Assembly (NCBI GenBank): GCA_002751075.1
Contig: NAOQ01000328.1
Span: forward strand, 3,541 to 40,427
Direction: 5' to 3'
DNA length: 36,887 nt
Source of the DNA: Ichthyophonus hoferi
Taxonomy: Eukaryota; Opisthokonta; Ichthyosporea; Ichthyophonida; Ichthyophonidae
Below the pieces are notes generated by a model. That model saw only the letters and a program-made list of their open reading frames with translations. It did not search any database and was not told the DNA's origin. The translations under genes and the position numbers were made by a program. Shown here one piece after another: positions 20,721 through 34,900 of the stretch (within the stretch, counting starts at the first letter, position 1; each line of letters opens with the position of its first letter).

Positions 20721-22034
20721 GCGATTTGCGATCAGAAATAATGGGCTCAACAAATAATATTAATATTAATAATAATAATAATTTATGTTGTCTACCAAAC
20801 TATGTATGAGGCAAAAAATAATAAAACTATTGGCGATCAATACCGTGTGTAAATAATAGGACAATAAAAATATCTTAATTATAATTCAATATTGGCCGTT
20901 CATGGTCAAAGCCTAAAAATCCCACTTAATTATTAATATAAAATTCCTATTGGATATAATTATAGTGTACGGTCTAAATTTAAGTTGAACAAACGAAAAC
21001 TTAAAAGAAATAACATGCACAATTTCCCTCATGTAGTAATTCCCATTCCGATACCCTTTCCCTTTAAACTGCCAGGTACCTTACTGCAAACTCGAGTAAT
21101 AGGCTTTAATTAAACCAGACTGATATAATGAAACCTTGTAATTAGCTGTAGTCAGCAGCACTGATTACACATTGGGTATTTTATTAATATATGCTCTACG
21201 TATTTTATGTGAAATTGTAATTGTCCTTAGATGCTAATTGATAAATTATTACATTATTATACCAGTTTTTTATTTTGGAATATAAATATATAATTATTGA
21301 TCTATTAGTGATACGAATTTGTATATGATATGCAATGCAGAGTTAATCCAGGTGTTTTTTTTAATAAAAATACAATCAGAGAATATCACTGTTCTTAGTC
21401 CTTAGAATACAAACTAAAATGATGCTTTATCATACTCAAAAGAACATATATCATTGCCTATGCACGTGTGTATTATTATTTAAGTCTGCATTTTGCTCCA
21501 AAGCTATTTTCTCATACGCAATAATAAAATAAATAAACCCATTGTATAAGATTTTTTAACATCAAGTGTTGAGGGTCTAAGTTTTACTACACAAGTAGTT
21601 GAACTACCCAAATAAAATGTCTTGATCTTAATTTAATCTCATTAATAGGAGGTGTGAATTCATCAATACTTAATAAGATTTAAAGTATATACATAATAGC
21701 TACTGACTAAATGAGTGTAGCCTCTATTTAATTTAATTATTCTGATAATTCACATGTACGGTATTCAAGTAACAAACTCTGGAGCCAATATTTAAACCAC
21801 AGCTCGTTTTTTGAACTATATATAGTCCATAAACTGATGCTTCTAGAAAGCGTACGTTAGTAAGTAGCTGAAATTGTTTGTAGTATAGTATTGTCTATTA
21901 TAATAGAACAGCTCTGGAACTTTGTTTCATATCGGAAACATACTTGATTCGTTAAAAATAAACAGAAATTGAACATTTGCACTGAGTTACTCTTATTTCA
22001 TCTGATTGGTGTTTAATTTTGCAGGCTGCTTTGT

Positions 22035-22445
22035 TAACTTTTGTTGGGAATAATAAGTAACAGGAGTGTTCCCGTGACTTATGTCCCCTTAAAAAGAAAG
22101 AGAATGTCGAATTAAGTAAGAAGCCTTTTAACTTATCCCCTCGCATACACGGAGTACAGATATGCTAAAACATATTTTTATTATTAAACAAGTCAGCAGG
22201 AGTTGTCTTAGGCAGGTTCCCTAAGCAATGTGTTATCTGGGCTCCATAATATTATTTGAAATAGGCCTACTATATAGTTGCAAGATCTCTAGCATTGGCT
22301 GGGTCAATTTCAATAGGTCATTTTGGATTGCCGTTTAACACCAATAGATTGTACTAATTATTTTCCCAGGCTACATTTGTAATAATAATTGCAAATAATA
22401 TTAAATGTTTATAGCTATATAAAGAAATATTTAAATTGATTAAAT
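22035..22445 (+). repeat. Dispersed repeat, copy B
   Basis: Same orientation as copy A, 1.8 kb away. Both end in TTAAAT/TTAATTAAAT-like sequence. Copy B has about 30 more bases in the middle. The stretch 20721-22034 between them holds AT-rich sequence with no gene seen. Confidence 0.6.
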
Positions 22446-23989
22446 ATTTTTGTTTTAATAACTTCAGTCATTTGAAGGAATAGAAGATCACACAGTGAGA
22501 CAATATTAGCTTATCATATATACCTGCTTGTCACAATTTTAGATATTATAATTATGAGAGTTTCATTATCTAGATGAATAGCATAATCGTTTCAAATATC
22601 TTGCCAATCAGATGATATCAGGAACCCCATCTATAAGCATCACTTCAAATATCTATGGGGTACATTGAATATTGGGCATAGTCATTTGTTACATATTGCA
22701 TCCAACTTAGTGCTTGATTAAATGTGGTAAAATTTTATCCATAACCAATCAGATTCTAGTAGAAACGATATTAATCCAGAACTACCCTTTATTTTAATAC
22801 AGCTCTTAATTAGGCAGCACTTTGCTTAGTGTGAAACAACGTTAGCCATGCTAATAATAATTTTAATTTTAATCATGATAGGAAGATGGTTGGATATATA
22901 TTACATTGCAGTAATAAATAAACTTCTTTTGACAGCACCCCGGAAAGATACGAAGCTATAGCATCTCTACAATTTAGTAGTGGTATGTTCCTGTATCTTT
23001 CCAATCAGGAATCATAACAGATTTTAAAAAACGTGCACCAAAGCCACACATATTTTGACTCAATGTATGTATTTGTGAACCCCAATGCAACAGCTTTGTA
23101 AATTGATAAGAAACAAGAAATGGCTCAGATACACTGTGAATTCAGAAGAGAAAATAGATTTAACCTATATAAGTTCAGACTATGTCCAAGGTGACGAGAT
23201 TGAATGTCCATGAATATAGTCTTTGAAGATTAATCTTAGAAAATAAAGGTATTTCCTGAGCAATATCCTTAATACCACCTAGTATCTTAAGCTGATAATA
23301 AAGAAAAACTGTATTTGAATTATCATCACAGCATTAATCTCAATGTTTTAAATTACAATATATTTCTCTTTAACTAAAATTGAGCAACATACCTCTACAA
23401 GGAAAGCATTTCCGGTATATTATATACCTCAAAGTGAAGATTGCGGTTAAATGTAAATGCATATAAGTAGCTGTAACTGAGACTATTGGCTGTAGGTTAG
23501 TCATATATTATTGGAAATAGGAAATAGCACTAATTATCTGTTGCACTAAGTTTTATTTGACGTACAATGTTCATATACTCTGCTATTTGATCTAGAGAGT
23601 TATCACTGGGTAAGGGAGAAGCTAAAGTTCATACGAGTTTTTGCTTACAGTTCACACGATTGTTCTGAGTTCAGAGACCTTTTAAATTTCTTACCTTATG
23701 TCAAATTATTTCTCACATCCTACAACTTGCAATTTGTGCAATAACTACGATCTAAGCCTCTGTGATAGTAGATGGAACCACGTATACAATAAGTTCTCAA
23801 AACAATAATAATGACACTGTCTTCAGTTATCAATATTTGTTAAAGCTTTTCCAGAAATTTGTTTACTTGTCCTATTATTCATTTGTATTATGTCTTTTGA
23901 TTTCCAAGTGGCAGAAATTTATCAACCAGATTCTTTACTAAAAAGCCAACTCTGGTACAGTTGAACCATTGGCTAAAGGTGAAGCACCA

Positions 23990-24083
23990 ATTGGTATGTA
24001 TAAAGTACTGATTGGTTTCTGTATATAGAAAAGCCGATTGGTATATGTATAAAGTTCTGATTGGTTTCTGTATATGGAAATTA
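23990..24083. repeat. 47-bp tandem duplication
   Basis: Two copies (23990-24036, 24037-24083) of a unit beginning ATTGGTAT and containing CTGATTGGTTTCTGTATAT. They differ by a few bases. Each unit carries two ATTGG cores. Confidence 0.8.
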
Positions 24084-25346
24084 TACTTTGGTTAAACGGC
24101 TTAGCAATACTTCCCGCTAAATTATGTACCAGAGGTGGTTTGAACAATAACTTCCTACTGAACTTAACTACCAAGTATAGCCGAGCACAAAAAATGCGAT
24201 AATGAACATAAATAATAATCCATCTAAGCGTAGTGAAAACCTCAGTTCCCATATATATATTACCTGAATTCATCATTAATTACTAGGATAATCACTAATT
24301 TATCCAAAAATAATTTTCAGCTCTGGTATAGTCTATCACAGGCACAGACTCTTTTTGCCTACCACAGGCGTAATATTTTTTTCATTAATAAAGTTGCATA
24401 TTAAATAGTGTACGCAAATAATGTTTCGTTCAACCTTTCTCTTACGAGAAGAATTTGTGAGAGGCAGAAAATTGCTATGAAAACAGTATACTCCATTTTT
24501 TTTTTTCAAATATCTCTGGAGTAATACCCACGGATTCCCTTGAATATATGTGTAAGGTAGGGATGTTGGGAAAGTGCTAATGCACTTGGATACGTCAAAG
24601 AGTATGGTCGGCCTAGTCCAGGTCTTGCGTCAATTATCAGTGGTTCCTTTTCTAAATTAACAATACTGACTCAGAATAATCTATTCATTATCAAGGCTCC
24701 TAATTATTTCTGGACTGAGTGACAATCACTTTAAGGCCAGCTTCCTCAATATCGTTCTAAGCGGCTGTCTGAAGAATATTATACTCGAATATAATTCAAA
24801 CAGGATTGTATTTAAACTTAAAACTCTAGGTATGGCTTTCCTTATCTCTAAGATAGTTAGCTACCCATAAATATGGTGCCCACAGATGCCAATGAGTAAA
24901 TATTAGTAAACCAATTGATACATTAAGTAAAATAATAGCCCTTGTAAGTACTACCTTTCATTGTCTTTTAATGATTGCTATTTTATTTACTTAATAAATT
25001 TTACTAACTCCATTCAAGTGTAGAATAACTCAGTTAAATAAGCATTGGTTTTTTTTAGATATGAGATCGGCATATAAATATTTAAGATTAACTAATGTTC
25101 CTTGCTGGGTTGCGATTAATCTGCTATATTTTTAAACTAAACACGTCAATGTGCTCTATAAAAGATACTCATCGGCTCATCTTCTGCTCAGGAATTATAA
25201 GCATATATTTCTTTTTCGTAATTTCAAAATTGAAATTATAGTATGGTTTTCAAGGTTCAGATTACCTGTGTATAAGTCCTAACACCAATTATGTGCACAA
25301 ATACATACATAAAGCAAAATGCACTCGCATAATAGCTCTTCGTTAC

Positions 25347-25375
25347 GTCACGGCAAAAGTCACGGCAAAAGTCAC
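25347..25375. repeat. 12-bp tandem repeat next to a CRE-like site
   Basis: GTCACGGCAAAA occurs twice and a third partial copy follows. The preceding bases form TTACGTCA, a CRE/ATF-like octamer. No gene is seen next to it. Confidence 0.6.
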
Positions 25376-28008
25376 ATGCACGTAAGATAGAATGTTACTT
25401 TTATCAAAAGCCAAGAGCTCAAATACACGTGGCATAAAGCACTCTCATTGTTCGTTGAGGAATGAAGGAGACTCGTCACGTTCATCTTTTTTAACGTACA
25501 ATACAATAGATGGTGTTAAAGATGGTCAGACACCAATTTATAATAGAAATATTAAACATGCAATTATATTCTGGAACCACCTCCCGGAGGAAAAAACCCA
25601 TAAGTTAGACGATTCCAGATAGTGTCGACACCCTAATCCTAAAACAATCTGCGTGAAGGTGAAAAATCAGTACGTTCTAGGAGGCTCAAAATTATTTTAA
25701 GAGCTAATTAAAGAGCATCTGAAATCAAATAGAAGTTTATAATATCTCAAAGAAATCCTAATCAGTTCTAATGTGTGCTGTTGTGTAACAAACCCACAAA
25801 GAATAAAAGAGTGTAGAACATTCCATAAGGCATACAAGTCGCCTATTCAGTTATATACTTTAATGCGATGCCCCATTGGAAAAAGAACGGCAACAAATAA
25901 AATTTAGCATATATACGTTTGTATTGGACTATATACTTTCACATTAATATTATTGGTTGCTGTTAAGTCCATCTTCCAAAATGTGGTAAAGTGAATTAGA
26001 ATTGGATAGATAAGGAGCAGCACTAAATTGGAGATTTCGGCAGCAGATAGATATACAACAAACAAATTTGCCCAACGAGGAAAATATCTGATTTTTTTTA
26101 ACTGGTCTTATTAACATTGGTATTTATAGCGACAGGCTTTGATCTGAGGTTAATTGGCTGAGAAGGTGGAATTTTAAAAGGCGGGGTTTGATAAGGAGAG
26201 AATTTCCTGAAGGATTCTCCGTTATCACTTACCCTTTTAAGCGTACAAAAGGAGGTAACCAGCTCGTTTTATAGGACAAAGAAAACTCTAATGATTTCTT
26301 GGTGCGCGCATTGGACGCCACACGTAACACATGCAAGGGGTTTGTTAGAAAGTTTGTGGAAGTTCTTTTTGCTTTTTTATGCGTTCATTATGTTTGACAA
26401 CTATTCTATTTTTAGTTCTAACCTAACATTTGTTACCGAATTTAGGATGGAATTTTATACGAATATGGCCTAACTTTGCAAGCCGAATCCCCAGCAGCTC
26501 CACATCCATATACTATATTTTTTAACCATGCTAACCATCTTTAGTGACATACGACCCAAGCTTAACTTTATGACTTTAGTGGCTATATGTTGTTTCACTA
26601 AGTAATCAATTCATTTTGCAACTAAACCTATTTTGCAACGTTTTTAAAGTGAAAAGTTTACTTTGGAAATTTTCATTTTAATTGTTTTTATATCAGATTC
26701 CAAAAATAGGTACCTGGAGAATTGCAACAGCAAAACCAGAGATCTCTAGAATAAAAAACGAATTAAGGTCAAAGCCACGAAAAAAGGACATAAAAGGAAC
26801 TGGGTATAAAAAAGAAAACCCAAAGAAAAGAAAATAAATAGTAAGGAGTGAAAAAAGTGAAGTAGAAGACTTGAGAAGCAAGAAGGTAGAATGAATATGT
26901 GGAGGGAACAGATAGAAAGTAGAAATTTGGTTTTTATATATATACTCCTTAGAACTGCATAAGGTTATTTTAAACCATGTACTTTTTATATTTGTGCCCA
27001 TAAATATAAAAAGAAAAGCATTCATAGGCGTGTACATACTCGCATATATGCGCATTTAGTTTTATTGTCACCGCAAAAACTAAGATGCATAGAACTTACT
27101 TGATTCGGAAACCAGTCTTATTGACACCGTTTGTAAGGACGTGAGCGTTATCTTTTTTCCTTGACGTTGAGGCCACGTCCTTTATGAACCAATCTACATC
27201 TTTCCCGCCGTCTTCTTAATTAAGTTTAATTAAATAGCGAATGATACTCCCCCCTCTTTCGCCATATATATATATATAGTCACATTTAAATATTCATACA
27301 TACAAGTTCTGAAAACAATGCGCATATTTTACGGTAGATAAGCGGGTTGTTTTAAACACACCTATGGTCTTCCACCAATAATATAACGTAATTCTGTAAT
27401 ATATGCCTTAGCTGACCTTGCTCACTCTCCTTTTTGAAATTGTGTCTTTCGCAGGATCACATGGTCCTATAGTCGCAGGCCATCCATGTGCTAACTTGTT
27501 AGCCAACTTACATTAAAAATATACATAAAATAAAAAGCACGAGTTGTGGACTTCAGCCATTAATGTCAAAACCAACAATTGCATTTCCACTTGGAGCCAT
27601 TATGAAATTAATGAATAATTAAGTCCTCCTTCCAATAAGGAAAAACTATCTTTACAAATCACGATATACTGACTCGATTAAGATGCATCATAGATTTATA
27701 TATAGATATTAGAGAAAATAAATTGAAAGGCTTAAAGATTTTAAAGGTCAATTTTGAAGCAAAAAAAAATATTATGATGAAGAAATATAAAAAAAATACA
27801 CTAATTTTATTTTATTTTTTAACAAACATAGTAATAGTTAGTGTCTTTATTATGAAATATAACTAGGTACATTTCCCTCATAAGAATAGTACCATCATCT
27901 ATACTAAAAGCATTAACCAATACTAAGCATGATATTAATAGTCTAGTGAAGTTACAATTATATTATTGAAAATTCAAGAGCCCTTCCCATTTAAATGATA
28001 GATCCGAT

Positions 28009-28200
28009 ATTGGTGTGTCCCAGGGGAATTATCCTAGAAAGGTGATTGACCTAAGCCCCTTGCGGGTTATTGGCCGCTCTATCTTTGTAAGATATTTGAC
28101 CAGTGCTCCCGTTCTGTTTAATTGGAAACTATTGGCTATTATTTTTTCCGGGTGTATATAAGGCTGCACTTCCTGTAGACTCGTTTTCAAGTATATCATA
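28009..28200 (+). promoter_or_regulatory. CCAAT/TATA promoter of the zinc-finger gene
   Basis: Four ATTGG (inverted CCAAT) cores at 28009, 28069, 28121 and 28131 are followed by TATATAAG at 28155-28162. A start site about 30 bases on would give a 5' UTR of some 70 bases before the ATG at 28258. This arrangement is typical of a strong pol II promoter; the start site itself is inferred. Confidence 0.7.
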
Positions 28201-28257
28201 TCTTGGTGCTTCATAGTTGGGGTTGTAATTATTTAACGCTATTTAGCCATCCCGAAA

Positions 28258-28953
28258 ATGTCGCGTCCCATGCCAATTCTCCCTTGCATGTCAAGACTTT
28301 CCATCACTCCTCTTCAATCTGTTTCTCTTCCTCTCAGTCCCCGGACACGGAGACCACGTGAGGAGCTGGACAGGAAGTTTTTATGCCCCATGCCTGGTTG
28401 CAGTCGTAAATACGCCTTGCCTAACAGTCTTCATCAGCATCTGAAAAAAGCCCATGATGTCCACTTCCCTGCTGGTTCTCGTGGCCGTCCTAAAGGGGGC
28501 CGAAAGGCTGAGAATCACATTTTCCTTGAGGGCCCCGCTTACATTAATACTTCTCCCTTATCTTCACCTAATTTGAGTGATGAAATGTGTGGTACTACAG
28601 AGTCGGTTGTATCTGATAGTGATTTGTCTTCCTCTTGTTGTTCACCAACTAACACTGTTATATCATTCAAATTTCCATCACCAAAGGAGTCATCACCTGT
28701 TTCTACTTTTTCCGATGTTCCCTTTGTTCCTGTCGACTACGCTAACCCAGCCAATCTTATGGATTTGCCTCTTCCTTCTACTTTCATCGACGACCCTCTG
28801 TCGATCTTCACCCTCGATCCCATTGATATAAAGTTTGACATTACACAGGTCAACAACAGTGCAGTATTACCACCAATTAATGATGCTTACTTAGACGACA
28901 TAGCTGCAGAAATCGTAATGCTTTCTAACAGCTCTGTACCACTCACTGTGTAA
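28258..28953 (+). CDS. Single C2H2 zinc-finger, AT-hook protein (putative transcription factor), intronless
   Basis: 231-codon uninterrupted ORF with a good start context (AAAATGT). One C2H2 finger spans residues 41-66: C43-x4-C48-x12-H61-x4-H66, of the FLCPMPGC type. It is followed by an AT-hook-like GRPKGGRK (76-83), so it probably contacts DNA by both. Residues 1-38 are Pro/Ser/Arg-rich. The rest (about 95-231) is Ser/Pro-rich and then acidic (VPVDYANP, STFIDDPLSIF, DAYLDDIAAEI), like an activation domain. The role as a nuclear regulator is inferred; targets are unknown. It is the only gene here without introns, so it could be a retrocopy or a member of a young family. A close relative cannot be named from sequence alone. 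Confidence 0.85.
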   Translation: MSRPMPILPCMSRLSITPLQSVSLPLSPRTRRPREELDRKFLCPMPGCSRKYALPNSLHQHLKKAHDVHFPAGSRGRPKGGRKAENHIFLEGPAYINTSPLSSPNLSDEMCGTTESVVSDSDLSSSCCSPTNTVISFKFPSPKESSPVSTFSDVPFVPVDYANPANLMDLPLPSTFIDDPLSIFTLDPIDIKFDITQVNNSAVLPPINDAYLDDIAAEIVMLSNSSVPLTV

Positions 28954-31900
28954 GATATATATTTTGGGATCGACTGTGTACTAACACGTTTAGAGTAGTC
29001 TCCAGCAAATAGAAAACTATGAAGATCGGCATTTCTCTATTGAAATTAAGTCTTATGTATGAGTAGTCTTATACACTTTGAAAATTTGAGTCTTTTTTGT
29101 ACAGGCAGGTCACCTGCAGGATGCATAATGTGGCTAACAACAAAAACTAAAAAAAACTCCAAAAACAAATTATGAAATGGTGCCAATTTTAATACGCTGC
29201 CCATTTAACTAATGAAAGTGCGAATTAAAGTTGTGTTTCCGCGGCTGGCCCCGGAACCATCACGACCCATAATCCGGGTTTTTAGTGAATACATTTTTTT
29301 TTTGTATGCATGTAAAATTGGAATGATATATTGTCGTTTGAATTACTTTAGTTGTATATTTATACTTATACTCGATGGGGACGCTGCTTATCTTTTTCTG
29401 TATACTTGGAAAACACGCTTTGTTTATGTTGCATGGTTTTGTATATTTGGGCTGGGAAAGGGTATAGTTATTCAATTGATTATTTTTATGTTTTTATTTA
29501 TACAAACCACTAGTGAATGCTTTGATTGTCTAAATGAGCACTTGACAATAGCTGAGATTATTTTTTGACAAAGAAAAAGTAGAGGTTTTATGTCATCCTG
29601 CGATTTGGTTCTAGAAGCCAGTCAGCCTCTATATATTTCAAAGGTTATAAGTGATATCAGATAGTCTTAGGATAATGAAGTGTATGCATTTGCATTAGTA
29701 AAGCAGAGATAATATAAACTTATAATTTTTTTATTTATATTGTTGAATCTACTGAGCATTTAAAGTATATAAACTTAATTTTAACTTCTGATGATTATTT
29801 TCCTAAAGGCTTAAAACGTAAGCGCATGTTCAGTGAAGATTGAACATGATAGAGTTCATTGAGCTAGCCAAATGCTCCTGGTTAGCATTCCAAATACTTC
29901 TGTTTTAGAGACCAATGTTAAGCAAAAAATATATCCAAGCCGAGATTGGCATGTTGTAATCAACAATAGTTATGTGTACAAACCTAAGCGTGTGCTCAGA
30001 TATGTGTATTTATTGGTAACTTAATTAACGTATGATTCTAGTTAGCATGCTGACTAATTGACGTAAGTCATCACCAGTTCAAAAAGGTGCCATACGAGTC
30101 AGTGAGTAGCATAAATGCTTTTGACTAAGCATAGCTATAGTTATAGATTTTGCCGTTTTTAGCAGTAAAATAGTATTTAGGTGACAAACATAATCTTGAA
30201 GAACTATTATGAAAAATTGAATTGACTCTTTAGGGGGTTTGGCTGGCACGCCTCCACGCATGCAGTTCTCCGGTGGGACCTCGCACATAATAATAATTGG
30301 TACTAATATACCGCGTGCTAACTATGCAGCCAGGACTACTACTTTGGTGGGAGCATTACAAAGCAGAAATAGCCAAGGTCTCGGAACATATTATCTTGTT
30401 CTTACCCAGTAATCACGTTTTCTTCAGAAATGTTTGAGGATCCCGTAGTGCTTAGAAAGTCTTGCGCTGATAGCAGATGATAAATGGCGAGCAGTGGATA
30501 GATACTAAGGTTGGTCCAATAGTTAACCTTAAATTCATGGATAGATGTAAGGGTTTTGAATCCCTAACTGAGAGAGATACAGCTATGCATTTACTTGAGA
30601 GAAAAATCAGCTCTAAACATACCAATCACGTCATCTGAATGGTAAAATCATTGGTATCTCTTTAAAAAAGAAAATCATTTGTAATTTTCATTCCATAATT
30701 ATTGCAAAACGTTATGCAAGATATTGATAAGACTTGCAGCAGTTCTAGGGACTTTTCCACAGACTTTGGGGTCGACAATTGAGAGTTCTATAATAGGATT
30801 CTATATATTATGATATTGTTTAACAAATAATAAATGAATATAAAGCTTTGTGTAGCACGAACGTATTCGTATTTTGCCCATATCGGTATTATACACGTGT
30901 ATAGGGGAGCAGATGGCCGCATATGCCCGGATGTGCGAGGGCGTTTATTAGTTATTTCCGTTCCTTCTCATCCTTTTCCGACTATTATTTAACGATGTGT
31001 ATGTATGCTCATTATTGTAAATGGGACCGATCGTAAAGATTTTTATTGGGAAATCAATTCACCTGATTAAGAACGTTATTCAATTACAATCAACTAATAT
31101 TGGACCAATCATTTGGTGATCCTCTTGTTACCAGACAGAACTTCGGCCAAGCTACGTGTTCATTTGGAGTTAACTGTCTTGTAACACTCTCCCATTGGCT
31201 AAAATGTTAGAGAGCCAAAAGAAAAAAGAAAAGACTGCTAACTCGGCGATGCGGCCGTATTGGGTTTTCCTGGATGTTTGAGAACTGTGGTAATATAGTG
31301 TCGTTAGAGTCTTCAGCGCCAAGTCAATTAAATACAAAAAGAAGAAAGAGATGTAGTATGAAGAGAAAATGTGTTAGCATAATAATATGATATAGCTCTC
31401 AGATAAGGCACTTTCCATTTTTGCAATGAAAAATGAAGGTACTAATTCACATAATACAAGACCGTTACCTCCGAATGAACGCGTGTAGTTCGGCCGAAGC
31501 TCTGGACTCACTAAAGCAAGCAAATATAATAGATGAATTATGAAAATTATTTGAGATAGCCATTTAAAACTACCGAATTAACCGAAAGTTCTGGATTGTT
31601 ATTATCCCAAACTGGAAATTTAAAACATAAAATCCAATTGAACGATTCCCAAGCATCGATTCGCTCGAATATTTGATATCTAATCATTTCGAATACGGAA
31701 AAAAACTGTTCGATTGATTGGAGTATTTTATGAACAAGCACAATACAAAGGTTAAAAAAGACCCTTTCTGCAAAACAATATATTACCAATTGACGCTCAT
31801 CTGCATCTGATCACATCTGGAAAGAACGTGCATGAAACAGGGACAAGCGTTGGCATAAAGAAGAAGTCTTTACAGAAGTTTTAGAACTTTCGGCCACCAT

Positions 31901-34900
31901 ACATTTCTTTGTAACCTTTTAAGCTCATATAAGAACGAGTGAGACTTGAGTTCTGAACATTTAGACATGGTTTGCTTTAATTCTCACAGTGATATTACAT
32001 ACCGCAGTTCACCAAACGTTTTCCTATTGAACAAATCTATTCGGTATGGCTTAGATAACACTCCCTTTACTATTTTCTCGAGTAGTTTACAAACTTTCAA
32101 ATATATTTTTTATTTATGGTCAAGACCTCTAGTAAATTTTACACAATTACCTAACTCGAGCCATTAGCAAGCCTTGTTGGGCCCTTTGGACTAAGTATAT
32201 GTAAAAGTTTTTCATGAAAACCTAGAGCTATAGCCATTAATATGCTGCATATATGTGATTATATCTACAGCATAATCCGGAAAGGTTAGCAGCCTTTTTG
32301 TAACTAAGATTCGACCCAAACTATTAGTAAGGAATTGGCTAGTAATGAGATCCAGAATTTTCTATCCACTCCAGGGCCAGTCCACGTTTTAAAATCAGGC
32401 CATGATAGTGATACCTAAATATGCTCTCAAGGAATGTGCATCGATCAGCTATTCTAAAAGTAATTGCATCACAAGAAAAGGTCTAGCAACCAATGAGGTC
32501 AGCCATATACTTGGACGTCAATTCCGATTGACTTGACTGGTTGACTTGCTGGTACACGGACAATTGATTGTGTCAGCGTCATTACTATCTATATTTAAAT
32601 ATTCCGTGCTTGCTTTAATTCTACCCAATCGTGTCAAAATGTATTGAAATAAATCAAAATATTTACTCAATCTTGCGATTAAGTATATTATATTGTTTTA
32701 TTGGCTAATTTGACCAATCATAAAACACTATTCGTATATTATCGAGCTTGCGTTAGTATTATCTGCCAATGAAAAGAGGTGTCACAAATTGCTAATTTTT
32801 ACTAATTTTTACGTCAATTTATGGGCACTGGCTAAAGGGTCTCGAGACCCAGCGGTAAAAATGATACTGACAAAAAAACAAACGCAACTCATATGCTCTC
32901 TGAAACAATAATAAGCTAAGCGCTAAGTGACAAATCTACACAAGGTATTTAAGCGCATAACAGTTATTGACACATAATGGGTGAAAAGGTAATTTTTTAT
33001 AGGGTATCATCAAGAGTTTTCTTGTGTAAAAATAACTATATAAATATAAATATGCATATCTTCTTTTAAAAAAACTACTAGAAAGGCATTTGGCAATGCA
33101 TTTTTTATTTAGAGTAGTATTGGTGCATATTCACATGCATGTGATCTTAGCTTATTATTAATAAATAGTTTGATTAGTCAATGATGGTTACTAATTGCTG
33201 TATATCTGAACACAGATATTGCTGTATTTTAATTTTTCTCTTTTGTATGTACTAAACCTGGCTACCAGAAGATGTCTAACAAATCAAGCTTAAGCTATTT
33301 CCTTTCCGGAAAACTAGTTTATGCACCTAACAATACGTAGTGTTGGACCACTAAGTTCTGATTAAATGTAACTGTTGGTCATACAAGCACACGGGTTTAT
33401 AGAAAAGCTTTTCTAATTTTTATTCCTTCTTACCGTTTAGTTGCAAGTAAATGGGAACACAAACCAAGTAAAATATGCGTACTGGGATACACATCTAACT
33501 ACAGCTTTGGAAAAGATATTATTGCATCCATATAGTCTGTTGTTATATGCACTGACAGTATAGTCGGTGCTTTCTCCGACACTTTTCTTTAACACCTGTA
33601 TAAGCGAGTGTCTATTTTGCCTATGAAAAGCGGATTTCAAATAGTATCCAAGAGCTCGAGTCCGGGCCTAAAAATAAAAAAGCTTGAACTGGAATTGCAA
33701 TCCTAAATACGAAGTCTAAACAGACTCATTTCTACGCTAATTTTATTCAAGGTTATCAGCCAATTAATTGACACAATACTATTACTAGGGGGGCCATCTC
33801 ACATGCATGGGAGTTCAAGAGCACCATATTCCCAAAAATGGGCGACCACCTGGCTACCTATTCATAAATAGATCTGACTAGAGGCGAATGAAATTTCGCT
33901 TAAATTAGTATTCCAAAACAATCATTAGAAAGAGCATCTGTATTCTTAAATAATGTTACCCACTTCTATAAAAATATCCAATCTGAATGGTGGAAGCACT
34001 AATTGTTATCTAATTCGGGGTTTGAATGAATCACTCTGGAATTTCGTTTAACCAGCATGACACGGGTTAGTATCATTTTAAAGAGTCTGGCATAATTGGC
34101 TACTTTAAACCGTTAACAACATAAAAATACTTATACCGATGCTTATCTCTCCAGCAGGTGGGTGCTTCGGCATCTTGCGGGTCAAGAAGCAGTGTTGCTT
34201 TTTCTTTTCACGAGCAAATTTATACTTTCAAAATAACTAAAATTACTATAGGTGCAACTTAATAATCGGATAGAGAAATCTAATTATATGCTTAATATTC
34301 ACACATTAATCAAGCACAAGCTTTATCACCAATTATTTTAATTCATTTCAATACAAAAGTATAATAAGTACGCCATATTGGAATTTCCATTTTCAAAAAC
34401 AAGTGTTCAAGCTCTATTTTGTTTATTGATTATGACAACTGAAACTACAATGTATTTAGTAATAGGAGTAGTCAACGGGAAATAAAATAGTAAGTATGAG
34501 GAGGTTATGGGCCATTTCAGCAAATTTTAAGACAACATTAAAAAGAAATGCATTTAGAGCAGATTTCATGTTTTAGACACACATGTACTTGAATTGAAAA
34601 GTCTCTTAGTGTTTATTTTGTATAAACTACAAACTCATTTCAGTAATATAATAAAAGTATCAAGAAAATTAAAATGCTGCCTTAAAACAAATGGGTTTAG
34701 GATCAACTTAACTGTGATTCAACCATAGTTTGATTAAAATATATCAGCCAGCATTAGCCGGGTCATTTATGAAGGAATTTCCCAAATATAAAACCAATAG
34801 AACCCAATACATACATTCAGTTAGCACGGAATGACTTCGTACCTGCTTCCCCCACCCTTGCCCCACTTTTGAGGGGTCAGTATACTACTATAAGGTAAGT

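Larger units (their letters stand above)
22446..28000. other. Long gene-poor AT-rich region
   Basis: No exon series, conserved motif or long microsatellite was recognised on either strand. Short ORFs (25392-25622, 26693-27055, 23938-24276) have no recognisable domain. It contains two small tandem duplications, listed separately. Confidence 0.5.

Noticed and set aside
25392-25622. 76-codon ORF with basic and polar residues
   Set aside because: Starts without convincing context, no motif, no neighbouring exons.
27136-27182. Inverted repeat AAGGACGTG ... CACGTCCTT
   Set aside because: Nine-base arms in AT-rich non-coding DNA with no associated feature; could easily be chance.
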